Positions 41,371 through 49,357 are shown, counted from the stretch's first letter. The stretch is DNA of 64,000 nucleotides from Burkholderia sp. 4M9327F10 (GCF_005503145.1 NZ_SCNV01000003.1:269819-333818), one strand, 5' to 3'. Numbers and translations are program-made. The notes: generated by a model from the sequence alone, not told the origin.

Positions 41371-42633
41371 TCAGGCTTCGCTCAGCGGTTCCGGGTGAAG
41401 TTCCGCCGCTGCACCCGGCGGTGTTTTGGCCGCCGCCGCGTGCACCCGGCCGATCCACAGGATCCCCGCCATTGCGATAGCCACCGCCACCCAGCCGACC
41501 GTGCCATAACCGGCAATCTGGCCGCTCGCCGTATTGGTCAGCATCAGACCGCCGAGCCAGGCGCCGCAACCCATGCCGAGCGCCTGGAGTGCGCTATTGG
41601 CGCTCAGGAACGCGCCGCGGCGGCTCGGCTCGGGAACCGTGGTGAGGAGTGCCTGCATCGGCACGATCCGCCCGGACATTGCCACCATAAAGAACGGGAA
41701 GAACAGCACGACCGCGACGAAAGGCAGATCGGGCAGATGAGTGACGAACAGCACCGGCAGCATCGACACCAGAGTGATGATGCGAAATACCCGGTGCTTG
41801 CCATAACGGTCGGCGAGGCGCCCAATCGCACGCGAAGTAAAGAACGTCGCGAAGCCGCCGCCCATATACATCCACGACAGATGGGCAGGCGGTACGCCGT
41901 GGTTGAGGACCAGCATCGGAGCGATAAACGGAATCACCATCATATGCGACACCATCATCATGAAGGTGAGCGCAAATGCATTCAGATGACGCAGATTGCT
42001 GAGCAGGCGGACGAGATCGGGCAGGACCTGGCGCAGCGGAGGGGGCTGGCGGCTCAGATGTTCCGCGAGCGGCGGCACGACGCGTGCCCCACCGAACCAG
42101 ATCAGCACGGAGAGCACGACCAGCAGCACAAACGGTGCTGCCCAACTGAAGTGCGCTCCGAGCATCACGCCCACCGGCACCCCGGCAATCGCGGCGAGCG
42201 AGAAGGACGTCATGATGGTGCCGGTGGCCGCGCCGCGCCGTGCGATCGGGATCACATCGCCCACGATCGCCATGATCACGGAGCCGAGCACACCGCCCGT
42301 GATGCCCGCGAACGCGCGTGCCGCGAGCAGCAGCGGAAAGCTGCTGGCGAGGGCACAACCGAGGTTGGAAAGCGCGAACAATGCGTAGACGATCAGCAGC
42401 AGCTTGCGCCGGTCGAAGCGGTCGATATAGGTAGCGGCGAGCAGGCCCGAGAGTCCCGAACACCACGAATAGGCCGAGACCGCCGTCGCGAACGCCGCCG
42501 GCGTGATGCCGAAGGTGTGCATGATCTGCGGTCCCAGCGGCATCATGATCATGAAGTCCATGATGATGGTGAACTGCGTCAGCGCGAGCAGCCAGAGCAG
42601 GCGCTGTTCATGCTTGGTGCTGATGGAATACAT
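41371..42633 (-). CDS. MFS transporter of the PadR/siderophore-reductase operon
   Basis: A 420-residue, 12-helix MFS exporter (LTQFTIIMDFMIMMPLGPQIMHTFGIT at the first segment; YIDRFDRRKLLL as loop 2-3). The ATG at 42633 follows GGA and is 61 bases after the siderophore-interacting-protein gene, in the same direction. Upstream open codons overlap that gene and are not coding. Its place in a His-rich-PadR operon suggests efflux of a siderophore or metal chelate, but the substrate is unproven. Confidence 0.86.
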   Translation of the reverse strand: MYSISTKHEQRLLWLLALTQFTIIMDFMIMMPLGPQIMHTFGITPAAFATAVSAYSWCSGLSGLLAATYIDRFDRRKLLLIVYALFALSNLGCALASSFPLLLAARAFAGITGGVLGSVIMAIVGDVIPIARRGAATGTIMTSFSLAAIAGVPVGVMLGAHFSWAAPFVLLVVLSVLIWFGGARVVPPLAEHLSRQPPPLRQVLPDLVRLLSNLRHLNAFALTFMMMVSHMMVIPFIAPMLVLNHGVPPAHLSWMYMGGGFATFFTSRAIGRLADRYGKHRVFRIITLVSMLPVLFVTHLPDLPFVAVVLFFPFFMVAMSGRIVPMQALLTTVPEPSRRGAFLSANSALQALGMGCGAWLGGLMLTNTASGQIAGYGTVGWVAVAIAMAGILWIGRVHAAAAKTPPGAAAELHPEPLSEA

Positions 42634-42694
42634 CGGCAGGATCCTTGAAAAGGTAAAAGCCAGCCGTGTGGCTGGCGGCAGGCACTGCGCGGGT

Positions 42695-43510
42695 TCAGTC
42701 GTCGAGGTTTTCGTGAACCGCTTCGGCGCCCTGTTTCCAGTAGCTGGCTGCGCGGATACGCGATTTGTCGACGCCGCGTTCCGTGCAGAGGTGATAACGG
42801 ACCGCGCGCATCGTTGCGGATTCGCCCGCTGCCCACACATAGCCTTCGCCGTCAGGCAGATAGGTGTCGCGCACCGCTTGCAGCAGTGCATCGCCGCGAT
42901 ACGGCGAATCGCTGCGGTAGCGCCACACCACATGCAACTCGGCCTGGGTGTCGAATTCGATGCGCGCCGACGGATCGGCCACTTCGAGTACCGCTGCCAC
43001 ACGCGTGCCTGCCGGCAGTTCCTGCAGACGCCGGGCAATTGCCGGAAGGGCGGTCTCGTCGCCGATCAGCAGATGCCAGTCGAAGGCAGTCGGAATCACC
43101 AGCGAGCCGCGCGGGCCGCCCACGCCGAGATATTGCCCGACCTTTGCCTGGGCTGCCCACGCGGCGGCCGGCCCAGCTTCGTGCATGGCGAACTCGATAT
43201 CCAGCTCGCGCGCGTCACGGTCGTAGCGGCGCGGCGTGAAATCGCGCGCCACCGGGCGCGGCTGATCTTCCGGAAACATCGGACCGTTAGGGCCGGCGCT
43301 CGGCAACACCGGCTTGTCGGCGCCCGGTGCGGGGAAGAAGACCTTGATGTGATCGTCGAACGATGCCGATACGAAATCGTGCAGATCGTCGCCAGTGAAG
43401 GTGACGCGAATCAGGTGAGGCGTCAGCGGTTGCACACGCTTGACTTGCAGCAGACGAAATTTCAGGGGATGACGTACGCGGGTGACCGCGAGATCGGACC
43501 TGGTCAGCAT
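42695..43510 (-). CDS. Siderophore-interacting protein / ferric-siderophore reductase (YqjH-like)
   Basis: A 271-residue flavin-dependent reductase of the SIP family. The FAD-binding RDFTPRRYD (about 89-97), GGPRGSLVIP, NAD(P)-binding LLIGDETALPAIARRL, WAAGESATMRAVRYHL and the terminal ASYWKQGAEA are all in order. It reduces ferric siderophores in the cytoplasm to release ferrous iron. GGAGAG precedes the ATG, and it lies 53 bases after a His-rich PadR regulator; E. coli has the same pair as yqjI-yqjH. Confidence 0.92.
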   Translation of the reverse strand: MLTRSDLAVTRVRHPLKFRLLQVKRVQPLTPHLIRVTFTGDDLHDFVSASFDDHIKVFFPAPGADKPVLPSAGPNGPMFPEDQPRPVARDFTPRRYDRDARELDIEFAMHEAGPAAAWAAQAKVGQYLGVGGPRGSLVIPTAFDWHLLIGDETALPAIARRLQELPAGTRVAAVLEVADPSARIEFDTQAELHVVWRYRSDSPYRGDALLQAVRDTYLPDGEGYVWAAGESATMRAVRYHLCTERGVDKSRIRAASYWKQGAEAVHENLDD

Positions 43511-43563
43511 AAGTGTTCTCTCCAGTTATGTTGGGTAGTGCTGGGGATGCCGGCCGCACAGGC

Positions 43564-44508
43564 TCAGGCATCGCCCGCGCCGGGGCCGCTACCGGTGGCA
43601 GCAGCCCCTGCATTGCCCTCGATTTCAGCGGTAGCGCGTACGAGGATGGCCGCGATCCGGCGCTGTTCCGCAGCCGGCACGTTGTCGCGGCGGAACAGGG
43701 CAAGCTTGAGCGCGCGGCGCGCTTCGATCAGCTCCGGCAGCCAGCCGCCTTCGCTCGGGTCCAACGGTTCTTCGCCGGCAAACGCGCGCCGTACCGAATC
43801 CATCTTGCGGGCAATATGGGTCAGCTTGGCGAGCATCAGGTCGACACGGTCGCGGTTGTCCGCGAGGTGTTGACGACCGGGTTCGGCCAGTTCGTAGCGC
43901 TTGCGGTTGCCTTCGAGCTGGACCGTGACATAGCCCAGTTCTTCGAGGTAGGTCAGCGCCGGATAGACCATGCCCGGGCTCGGGCTGTAGAAGCCGTTCG
44001 AGCGTGTTTCGAGCGCCTTGATCAGCTCATAGCCGTGGCTCGGCTGGGCGTCCAGCAGGGCCAGCAGCATCAGTTGCAGATCGTCCGAGGTGAATTTGCG
44101 GCCGCGCGGGAAACCGTCGCCGTCGCCGCCGCCATAGCCTCCCGGACCGCCGCCGAAGCCGCCAGCGCCGCCACCGAAGCGGCCACCGCGCTCACCGCGG
44201 CGGTGGTGATGACCGCCAATCGCGTGCCACAGCGCATGCAGTGCGAAACGGTCAGGATAAGCAAAGCCACGGCGGGCGCCGTCGAAGTCTTCAAAGCCGC
44301 GCCGGTGATGGCCACGGCCGCGGCGGCTGTCGTCGCGCTCGTCGCGCTCGTCGCGCTCGCCACGTTCGCTGCGGTCTTCACGGCTGCCGCGGCCTTCGCG
44401 GAAGTATTCGCGGCCAAGAGCGTGTAACAGGGCGTGCAGCGAGAAGCCGTCGCTGGAATAACGGCCGTCGGTGTCGGAGTGACGGCGGGAATAATGGGAG
44501 TGACGCAT
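43564..44508 (-). CDS. PadR-family repressor with His-rich N terminus (YqjI-like)
   Basis: A 314-residue PadR protein. The C-terminal half has the winged helix (FTSDDLQLMLLALLDAQPSHGYELIKALE, GFYSPSPGMVYPALTYLEELGYVTVQ) and dimerisation helix. The N-terminal 135 residues are low-complexity, rich in His, Arg, Asp and Gly, with several HH pairs, suiting metal binding; E. coli YqjI is a nickel/iron-responsive PadR repressor with a shorter His-rich N terminus. A 12-bp palindrome AGATATATATCT lies 36 bases before the start. It leads the operon padR, SIP, MFS and probably represses it. Confidence 0.88.
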   Translation of the reverse strand: MRHSHYSRRHSDTDGRYSSDGFSLHALLHALGREYFREGRGSREDRSERGERDERDERDDSRRGRGHHRRGFEDFDGARRGFAYPDRFALHALWHAIGGHHHRRGERGGRFGGGAGGFGGGPGGYGGGDGDGFPRGRKFTSDDLQLMLLALLDAQPSHGYELIKALETRSNGFYSPSPGMVYPALTYLEELGYVTVQLEGNRKRYELAEPGRQHLADNRDRVDLMLAKLTHIARKMDSVRRAFAGEEPLDPSEGGWLPELIEARRALKLALFRRDNVPAAEQRRIAAILVRATAEIEGNAGAAATGSGPGAGDA

Positions 44509-44543
44509 CTGGGACCTCCTGTTGTGTCTTAAGATGTGTCGTA

Positions 44544-44555
44544 AGATATATATCT
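44544..44555. promoter_or_regulatory. Candidate PadR operator
   Basis: AGATATATATCT is a perfect 12-bp palindrome in an A+T-rich patch with further AGAT units on both sides (from about 44531 to 44561), upstream of the PadR gene. It probably overlaps the promoter. Confidence 0.5.
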
Positions 44556-44622
44556 AAAGATGGTTTGTCAAACGCGAAATGTGGGGCGGGATCGGGGATT
44601 CGTGAGACGCCGTTTGAGGTTG

Positions 44623-44647
44623 TGTTAGTCCCAATTTGGGACTAACA
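44623..44647. promoter_or_regulatory. HigBA operator palindrome
   Basis: TGTTAGTCCCA and TGGGACTAACA are perfect 11-bp complements over a 3-base centre, ATT. The last base is the A of the higB start codon. Autorepression by HigA at such a site is the rule for these modules. Confidence 0.7.
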
Positions 44648-44958
44648 TGTCTCCCATGCGAATCGTTGCCAAAAGAAACCTTCTTTCGTTCATCGAAGGG
44701 CATGCCCAGGCCAAGCAAGCTTTGTTGGCATGGCACGCGGAAGCTTCCCAGGCGAACTGGAAAACGCCGCAAGACATCAAGGATCAATATGCGTCTGCGA
44801 GTTTCGTCGGAAGAAACAGGGTGGTATTCAACATCAAAGGCAACGACTTTCGATTGATAGTTGCAGTCGCGTATCGGATCGGCGTCATCTATGTCAAATT
44901 CGTTGGCACTCACGCCGAGTACGACAAGATCGACGCTGGAACGGTGGAAATGGAGTAA
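44647..44958 (+). CDS. higB: HigB-type toxin (mRNA interferase)
   Basis: A 103-residue RelE-superfamily toxin of the HigB (PF09907) type: TPQDIKDQYASASFVGRNRVVFNIKGNDFRLIVAVAYRIGVIYVKFVGTHAEYDKID is nearly the whole domain. It cleaves ribosome-bound mRNA. The start at 44647 has GGGA in the operator arm as its only ribosome binding site; the ATG at 44656 is the alternative. The toxin gene comes first, as in higBA loci, and its TAA overlaps the antitoxin ATG by one base (TAATG). Confidence 0.9.
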   Translation: MSPMRIVAKRNLLSFIEGHAQAKQALLAWHAEASQANWKTPQDIKDQYASASFVGRNRVVFNIKGNDFRLIVAVAYRIGVIYVKFVGTHAEYDKIDAGTVEME

Positions 44959-45326
44959 TGAAAATGGATATTCGCCCCCTGCACACGGAAGATGATTACA
45001 AGGCTGCGCTTGCGGCCGTATCTGAACTCGTTGACGCCGATCCGGCGTCTGGTACGCCGGACGGTGATCGCCTCGATATTCTGTCAATTCTGGTGGAGCG
45101 CTACGAAGCCGAAAATTTCCCGCTGCAAAGCCCCGATCCTGTCGAGGCCATCAAGTTCCGGATGGAACAAGCTGGCTTATCTGTCCCGGATATGCAGCCT
45201 TATATCGGCAACGCAAACCGGGTCTATGAGGTTTTGAACGGCAAACGCGCCCTCAGCCTGACGATGATTCGCCGCCTGCATGCGGGACTGCGCATTCCTG
45301 CTGACGTGCTGATTGGCGTGGCTTGA
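44958..45326 (+). CDS. higA: HigA-type antitoxin
   Basis: A 122-residue antitoxin. The N-terminal half (DIRPLHTEDDYKAALAAVSELVDADP) binds toxin, and the C-terminal half is a helix-turn-helix (MQPYIGNANRVYEVLNGKRALSLTMIRRLHAGLRIPADVLIG). GGAG lies within the end of higB, before the ATG. It should neutralise HigB and bind the palindrome at 44623-44647. Confidence 0.9.
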   Translation: MKMDIRPLHTEDDYKAALAAVSELVDADPASGTPDGDRLDILSILVERYEAENFPLQSPDPVEAIKFRMEQAGLSVPDMQPYIGNANRVYEVLNGKRALSLTMIRRLHAGLRIPADVLIGVA

Positions 45327-45737
45327 ACCGGGAGTAGTGGTCTTATCGGCGCAGCCTGTGCCTTCATCCAGGCCGAACGCAATGTTCGCTGCGGGCACGA
45401 ACCATGCGGCATAAAGGATGGCCGCCTCAAAAATCGCAATTAACCCTTGCGAACAATGCGCTTAATTATCAGCGAGCACTTTCCTACACTTGGCGTCATC
45501 TGCCATAGACTCGATCGCGAACTGCGGGCGCAGTGTATGTCGTCAATACGGTGCAATACCGGGGTGCGAAGCCTTATCGCGCATTGCCTGAGCCGTTTGA
45601 GACATAGCGGGCGTCGCTGGCCCGAACGAGGTGCCGCTTACCTGGGCACGCCATGGCCAGGCGTACAACGACCGCATGGATAAATGCAAATGGATCGTTT
45701 GCGTCAATATTCCAACCCAAGCACGGAGGGACGAATC
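45327..45737. other. Non-coding gap of about 410 bp
   Basis: Between higA and the secreted repeat protein. Open frames here have poor codon use and no recognisable content. I see no clear element. Confidence 0.35.
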
Positions 45738-46031
45738 ATGAACAAGGCAACCAGCACACTTATCGCGGCCGCCGCCGCACTCATGCTGTCGGGCGGCGCT
45801 TATGCACAAAACAACACGTTGGCAACCCCGAGCGTCGTGTCGCCTGCCGCCAATGCAACGAGCGGCTATGGCACGTCGAGCTCCACCAACTCGGATAGCG
45901 GCACGGGCACCATGTCGCCGGGTTCGAGCCAGCAGAAGAGCATCAACAATAGTTCGGCGCCGGCCAGCCCCGCTTTCGGAGTCAACAACACGCTGGCGAC
46001 CCCGTCCACGGCGTCGCCTGCTGCCCAATAA
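45738..46031 (+). CDS. Small secreted protein with duplicated NNTLATPS motif
   Basis: A 97-residue exported protein with a signal peptide (about 1-23, ending AYA) and a mature part dominated by Ser, Thr, Ala, Asn and Gly with no Cys. The segment NNTLATPSVVSPAA at the mature N terminus is repeated as NNTLATPSTASPAA at the C terminus, flanking a Ser/Gly-rich linker. GGAGGG precedes the ATG at 45738. No family recognised; an intrinsically disordered envelope protein is likely. Confidence 0.75.
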   Translation: MNKATSTLIAAAAALMLSGGAYAQNNTLATPSVVSPAANATSGYGTSSSTNSDSGTGTMSPGSSQQKSINNSSAPASPAFGVNNTLATPSTASPAAQ

Positions 46032-46130
46032 CATCTGCCAAGGCGGACAACCGGCAACCAGGCGCAAATCAGCGCAAATCAGCGCAAAGCGACGAAGCGG
46101 CGTCATGGACGCGCAAATGCCGACGGACGC

Positions 46131-46162
46131 ATAAGGAGTTCGAGTCCTCGATCCGCTACCCA
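46131..46162 (+). other. tRNA 3'-end-like remnant
   Basis: The stretch contains GTTCGAGTCC, as in a T arm, followed by an acceptor-like strand and a terminal CCCA, but the T-stem pairs poorly and no matching 5' acceptor strand or anticodon arm is found upstream. It therefore cannot be an intact tRNA. It resembles the scar left when an element integrates in, or a rearrangement cuts, a tRNA gene. Confidence 0.35.
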
Positions 46163-46170
46163 TCGCAAGA

Positions 46171-46204
46171 AAAACCGCTGCCCCCACGGACAGCGGTTTT
46201 TTTT
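46171..46204 (+). terminator. Strong intrinsic terminator
   Basis: AAAACCGCTG (46171-46180) pairs perfectly with CAGCGGTTTT (46191-46200), followed without a break by T to 46204, eight T in a row. It lies directly after the tRNA-like remnant. Confidence 0.85.
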
Positions 46205-46394
46205 GTTTCTCCTGACCTCTTCCTCTTCCTGGCAGTGTCCTTGCGGCACAACGACGGGTTGTGTGCCCGCAGGGTGGTCGAATAACAGCAAATGGCCACA
46301 TAGCTCGCGACTTTAGGGAAAAGTTAATGCGACTGACCTGGCCTGCGCATAATGTGCCGGATGACCATGGAATGAAGTGAAAAGGAGAGACCTC

Positions 46395-46880
46395 ATGCCG
46401 AGCCTTGAGCGAGTGCGGCCCACGATGCTGATCGACTTTGTCTGGCGCATGGCGCTTCGCCTCGGATTCCGGCTTGCTCGCGCCTGGTGGCATCTTCGAC
46501 GGCCTCGTCATGAGGGCGCGCTGGTAGCAATCTACGTCGGGCAGGCACTGCTGCTCGTGAAGTCATCGTACCGCGCCGAGTGGAATTTTCCCGGCGGGAG
46601 TGTCCGGCCCGGTGAGGCGCCTGATGCAGCGGCGCGGCGCGAGATGGAGGAGGAGATTGGTCTCTCGTCGTATCCATTACTCCCCGCGGGGAATGCCTGC
46701 GGTATTTGGGAAGGGCGAAGAGACCGGGTGCACTTCTTCGAACTGCACCTCGATTGCATGCCTGAGTTGCGGCTTGATAACCGCGAGATTATCGGCGCGC
46801 ATCTGGCATCGCCGGAGGAATTGCGCGGCATCGCGCTGACACCGGCGGTCGTCGCGTATCTCGGCAGAGAGCGTTGCTGA
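46395..46880 (+). CDS. NUDIX hydrolase
   Basis: A 161-residue NUDIX protein. The NUDIX box GGSVRPGEAPDAAARREMEEEIGL (residues about 67-90) fits Gx5Ex7REUxEExGU exactly. A hydrophobic N-terminal helix (about 10-35) is unusual and may tether it to the membrane. GGAGAG lies before the ATG at 46395; an in-frame GTG at 46377 is less likely. It hydrolyses a nucleoside diphosphate linked to another group, identity unknown. Confidence 0.87.
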   Translation: MPSLERVRPTMLIDFVWRMALRLGFRLARAWWHLRRPRHEGALVAIYVGQALLLVKSSYRAEWNFPGGSVRPGEAPDAAARREMEEEIGLSSYPLLPAGNACGIWEGRRDRVHFFELHLDCMPELRLDNREIIGAHLASPEELRGIALTPAVVAYLGRERC

Positions 46881-46966
46881 TAGTGGGCGTCTTTACTTTC
46901 GGGACATCTCAACGGGGCGGGCAACACACCCACAGATCAGGTCCGTAGCTGAAGGCCTTGCGTTCT

Positions 46967-47629
46967 CTATGGAGTGGCGCCCAACAATGGCGTCATATCC
47001 GGATCTGACTTCTGCGTGGCGCGCCGATACGCCGGGCGCGCGCCGATCCGCTGCAGATAGGCCAGGATGTTCGGCCACGGCGAGAGATCGTACGGCTTGA
47101 ACCGCCGCATGGTGGTAAGCGAGAACACCGTCATGATGTCTGCTGCCGTCAGTTCCGGACCGGCGAGATAACGCGCGTCGCCCAGACGCTTCTCGATCGT
47201 CGAGAAAACCAGGGTGAACCGCTCCTTCAATCTCTGCAGTGTCGCATTCTCCCCGGATGGATCGACTCGTTCGAGAAACCACACCTGCAAGACGAGTGGC
47301 TGCAGGGTTCCGTTAGCAAAGTGGAACCAATAAAGATAGTCGGCGAATCCGGGCTCATCCTTTTTCACGGCGAGCCGCCCGTTGCCATGTACCTCGATCA
47401 GATATTCGACAATCGCTGCGGATTCACCGAGCACCAACGGTCCGTCGGTGATGACCGGCGCCGTTCCCATCGGGTGCAGTGCCTGGTATTCCGGCGGCGC
47501 TAGCCGGTTGTCCGCGCGGCGCTCGTATCGTTTCAGCTCATATTCGAGCCCAAGCTCCTCGCAAAGCCAGACAATCCGTTCCGATTGGGAGTGCCCGAGG
47601 TGATGTACGGTCAGCAGATGGTTCGTCAT
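46967..47629 (-). CDS. Glutathione S-transferase
   Basis: A 220-residue GST. The N-terminal thioredoxin-like domain (LTVHHLGHSQSERIVWLCEELGLEYELKRYER, with PVITDGPLVLGESAAIVEYL carrying the ES glutathione-binding pair) is followed by the all-helical C-terminal domain (LTAADIMTVFSL). It is divergent from an AraC regulator across 134 bases. The start region is duplicated: a 23-bp offset repeat creates an eight-codon upstream frame (47652-47626) that overlaps the ATG by four bases. Confidence 0.9.
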   Translation of the reverse strand: MTNHLLTVHHLGHSQSERIVWLCEELGLEYELKRYERRADNRLAPPEYQALHPMGTAPVITDGPLVLGESAAIVEYLIEVHGNGRLAVKKDEPGFADYLYWFHFANGTLQPLVLQVWFLERVDPSGENATLQRLKERFTLVFSTIEKRLGDARYLAGPELTAADIMTVFSLTTMRRFKPYDLSPWPNILAYLQRIGARPAYRRATQKSDPDMTPLLGATP

Positions 47630-47663
47630 GTGCGCAATGTGTGGTTTGTCATGTGCTCAATGT
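47625..47663. repeat. Direct repeat over the GST start codon
   Basis: GTCATGTGCGCAATGT (47625-47640) and GTCATGTGCTCAATGT (47648-47663) match at 15 of 16 bases with a 23-base period. On the minus strand each copy has an ATG; the outer one opens the peptide MTNHTLRT ending in a TGA that overlaps the GST ATG. The repeat may be a regulator site or a duplication scar. Confidence 0.6.
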
Positions 47664-47679
47664 ACGACTCCATTGCGCA

Positions 47680-47697
47680 AGATACTTGTCAGTATCT
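47680..47697. promoter_or_regulatory. Inverted repeat in the GST/AraC divergent region
   Basis: AGATACT-TGTC-AGTATCT, perfect 7-bp arms with a 4-base centre, about midway between the divergent GST and AraC genes. Candidate regulator site. Confidence 0.45.
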
Positions 47698-47763
47698 CCT
47701 TGCTTCTTGCTCGATCCTCTAACCGGAGACAGAAACGCGCAATGGCGATGCTAGACTCGCAGC

Positions 47764-48630
47764 ATGAACCTCGTAGATCTCGCCGAACTCGCCGCGCGCC
47801 AGTTCCCCCGCCTGAATGCCCATGGGAGCCAGTACGTGCAGCCGCTGAAGAGCCTCGGCATTCTCCGGCACCACCACCCGACATCGTTCGAAGCCGCGAT
47901 CTACGAGCCGGTTGTTATCCTGATCCTCCAGGGGCGAAAAGAAACGGTACTGGGAACGCATTCATATCCGATGCAGGTGGGAGAGTGCCTGCTCGTCAGT
48001 CACGACCTTCCGGTGATAGCGCGAGTCACGAAGACTCCCTATCTCGCACTGATCTTCAATGTCGAACTGGACATGCTGCGCGATCTGTATGAGGCGCTGC
48101 CGGAATCGCCTGCTCCGGCCGCGCCGTCTCGGTCGCTCGCGGTCCACCGCTGCGATGCCGAACTCGTCGACGCGTTTTATCGCTATCTTGCACTCGCGGG
48201 CAGGCAGACGGATGCTGCGGTGCTGGGGCCGCTCGTCTCGCGCGAGGTCCACTACCGGCTTGCGACGGCACCGTTCGGCGGGATGTTACGCAACCTGATC
48301 CGCCGTGACAGCCACGCCAGCGCCATTGCGCGCGCGATAGCGCAACTGCGGCGTGACTTTCGATCGCCCGTCGAGGTTCCGGGGCTCGCGCGCAGCGTCG
48401 GGATGAGTCCATCCTCGTTTCACAAGCATTTCAAGGCGATCACGGCGTCGTCACCGCTTCAGTATCGAAAGGGCCTGCAGCTTCTGGAGGCGCGCCGCCT
48501 GTTACGTGCCGGCGCGCTTTCGGTTTCCACAGCGGCATTCGAGGTCGGTTACGAAAGTGCCGCGCAGTTCAGCCGCGATTACACGCGCAAATTCGGCATA
48601 TCGCCGAAACACGACATCCCCGAAGTTTGA
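47764..48630 (+). CDS. AraC-family regulator (AraC_N type)
   Basis: A 288-residue regulator with the AraC_N cupin-like domain (about 15-170; FEAAIYEPVVILILQGRKETVLG and VGECLLVSHDLPVIARVT) and a C-terminal helix-turn-helix pair (VPGLARSVGMSPSSFHKHFKAITASSPLQYRKGLQLLEARRLL; AFEVGYESAAQFSRDYTRKFG). It faces away from the GST gene and most likely controls it, perhaps through the repeats at 47625-47663 or 47680-47697. Confidence 0.9.
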   Translation: MNLVDLAELAARQFPRLNAHGSQYVQPLKSLGILRHHHPTSFEAAIYEPVVILILQGRKETVLGTHSYPMQVGECLLVSHDLPVIARVTKTPYLALIFNVELDMLRDLYEALPESPAPAAPSRSLAVHRCDAELVDAFYRYLALAGRQTDAAVLGPLVSREVHYRLATAPFGGMLRNLIRRDSHASAIARAIAQLRRDFRSPVEVPGLARSVGMSPSSFHKHFKAITASSPLQYRKGLQLLEARRLLRAGALSVSTAAFEVGYESAAQFSRDYTRKFGISPKHDIPEV

Positions 48631-48807
48631 CCTCCGGTCCGCAACGATCAGGTTGTGATCGAGATTCCTCTTCACAATCGGTTCACAGAGCTCCGCCATG
48701 CTTTTCTCGGACCGTTCTTCCTGCTGCCTCATAAGGCGCCTGTTGACCAGCAGGATGCAAATGGCGGTTACACTGGATACCCCATCTTCATGTGCCACGA
48801 GGATTCT

Positions 48808-49266
48808 ATGAGCAAGCGTAACCTTGTATCGACCGCCGCGACGTTGCTGTGCGTGGGTGCCCTGACGGGCTTGACCGCCACTTCGGCTCAGGCTGCCGGC
48901 GCGCCGGTGAAGTGCCATCTGACCTTCAGCATGTCCGGATGGTCGGCGATTTATCAGCACGCCGAAGGGCGCGGCAAAGTAACTTGCGACAATGGCCAAA
49001 GGGCCGCTGTCACGATCAGCGTACACGGCGGCGGCCTGACAGCCGGCAAGTTCCGCGTCAGCGGTCACGGTGATATCACCAATGTCTACAGCATCAAGGA
49101 AGTGTACGGCAGTTACGCGCAGGCCGGCGCCTCGGCTGGCGCAGGCAATAGCGGCACTGCCCAGGTGCTGACCAAGGGAACGACTTCGATGGCGTTGAGC
49201 GCCAGCGGTGAAGGCGTGGATCTTGGTGTGGCGGTGGATGATTTCAAGATCGAGCCGGTGCGGTGA
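48808..49266 (+). CDS. Secreted hypothetical protein
   Basis: A 152-residue exported protein with a signal peptide (about 1-29, ending AQA) and a mature, Gly/Ala-rich beta domain containing two Cys (in VKCHLTF and KVTCDN) that could form a disulfide. I do not recognise the family; similar short secreted beta proteins occur singly in Burkholderiales. GAGG precedes the ATG at 48808. It is convergent with the LysR gene; two GC hairpins lie between at 49310-49327 and 49339-49357. Confidence 0.72.
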   Translation: MSKRNLVSTAATLLCVGALTGLTATSAQAAGAPVKCHLTFSMSGWSAIYQHAEGRGKVTCDNGQRAAVTISVHGGGLTAGKFRVSGHGDITNVYSIKEVYGSYAQAGASAGAGNSGTAQVLTKGTTSMALSASGEGVDLGVAVDDFKIEPVR

Positions 49267-49309
49267 TGTCTTTGGTACGACGGGAGGCATGACACGTCGC
49301 AGCTTTCAT

Positions 49310-49357
49310 CATCGCGTCCTCGCGATGCGACGGACAGAGCCCGGGGTGTTCCCGGGC
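49310..49357. terminator. Paired hairpins between convergent genes
   Basis: CATCGCG-TCCT-CGCGATG (49310-49327) and GCCCGGG-GTGTT-CCCGGGC (49339-49357) are two perfect 7-bp stems in the intergenic space of convergent genes. Neither has a T tract. Confidence 0.45.

Larger units (their letters stand above)
46032..46394. other. Gap with tandem repeats, a tRNA-like scar and a terminator
   Basis: No gene in 363 bases. It contains three tandem 10-bp units, (A/G)GCGCAAATC twice and AGCGCAAAGC once, at 46061-46090, then a stretch at 46131-46162 resembling a tRNA 3' end, then a strong terminator at 46171-46204. The remainder, to 46394, is probably the NUDIX promoter region. Confidence 0.5.

Noticed and set aside
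42503..43873. Long plus-strand frame opposite the siderophore reductase and PadR genes
   Set aside because: Antisense shadow; its composition simply reflects the opposite strand.
46081..46162. Complete tRNA gene at the CCCA-ending stretch
   Set aside because: No 5' acceptor strand, D arm or anticodon arm can be folded, and the T stem has mismatches; only a remnant is plausible.
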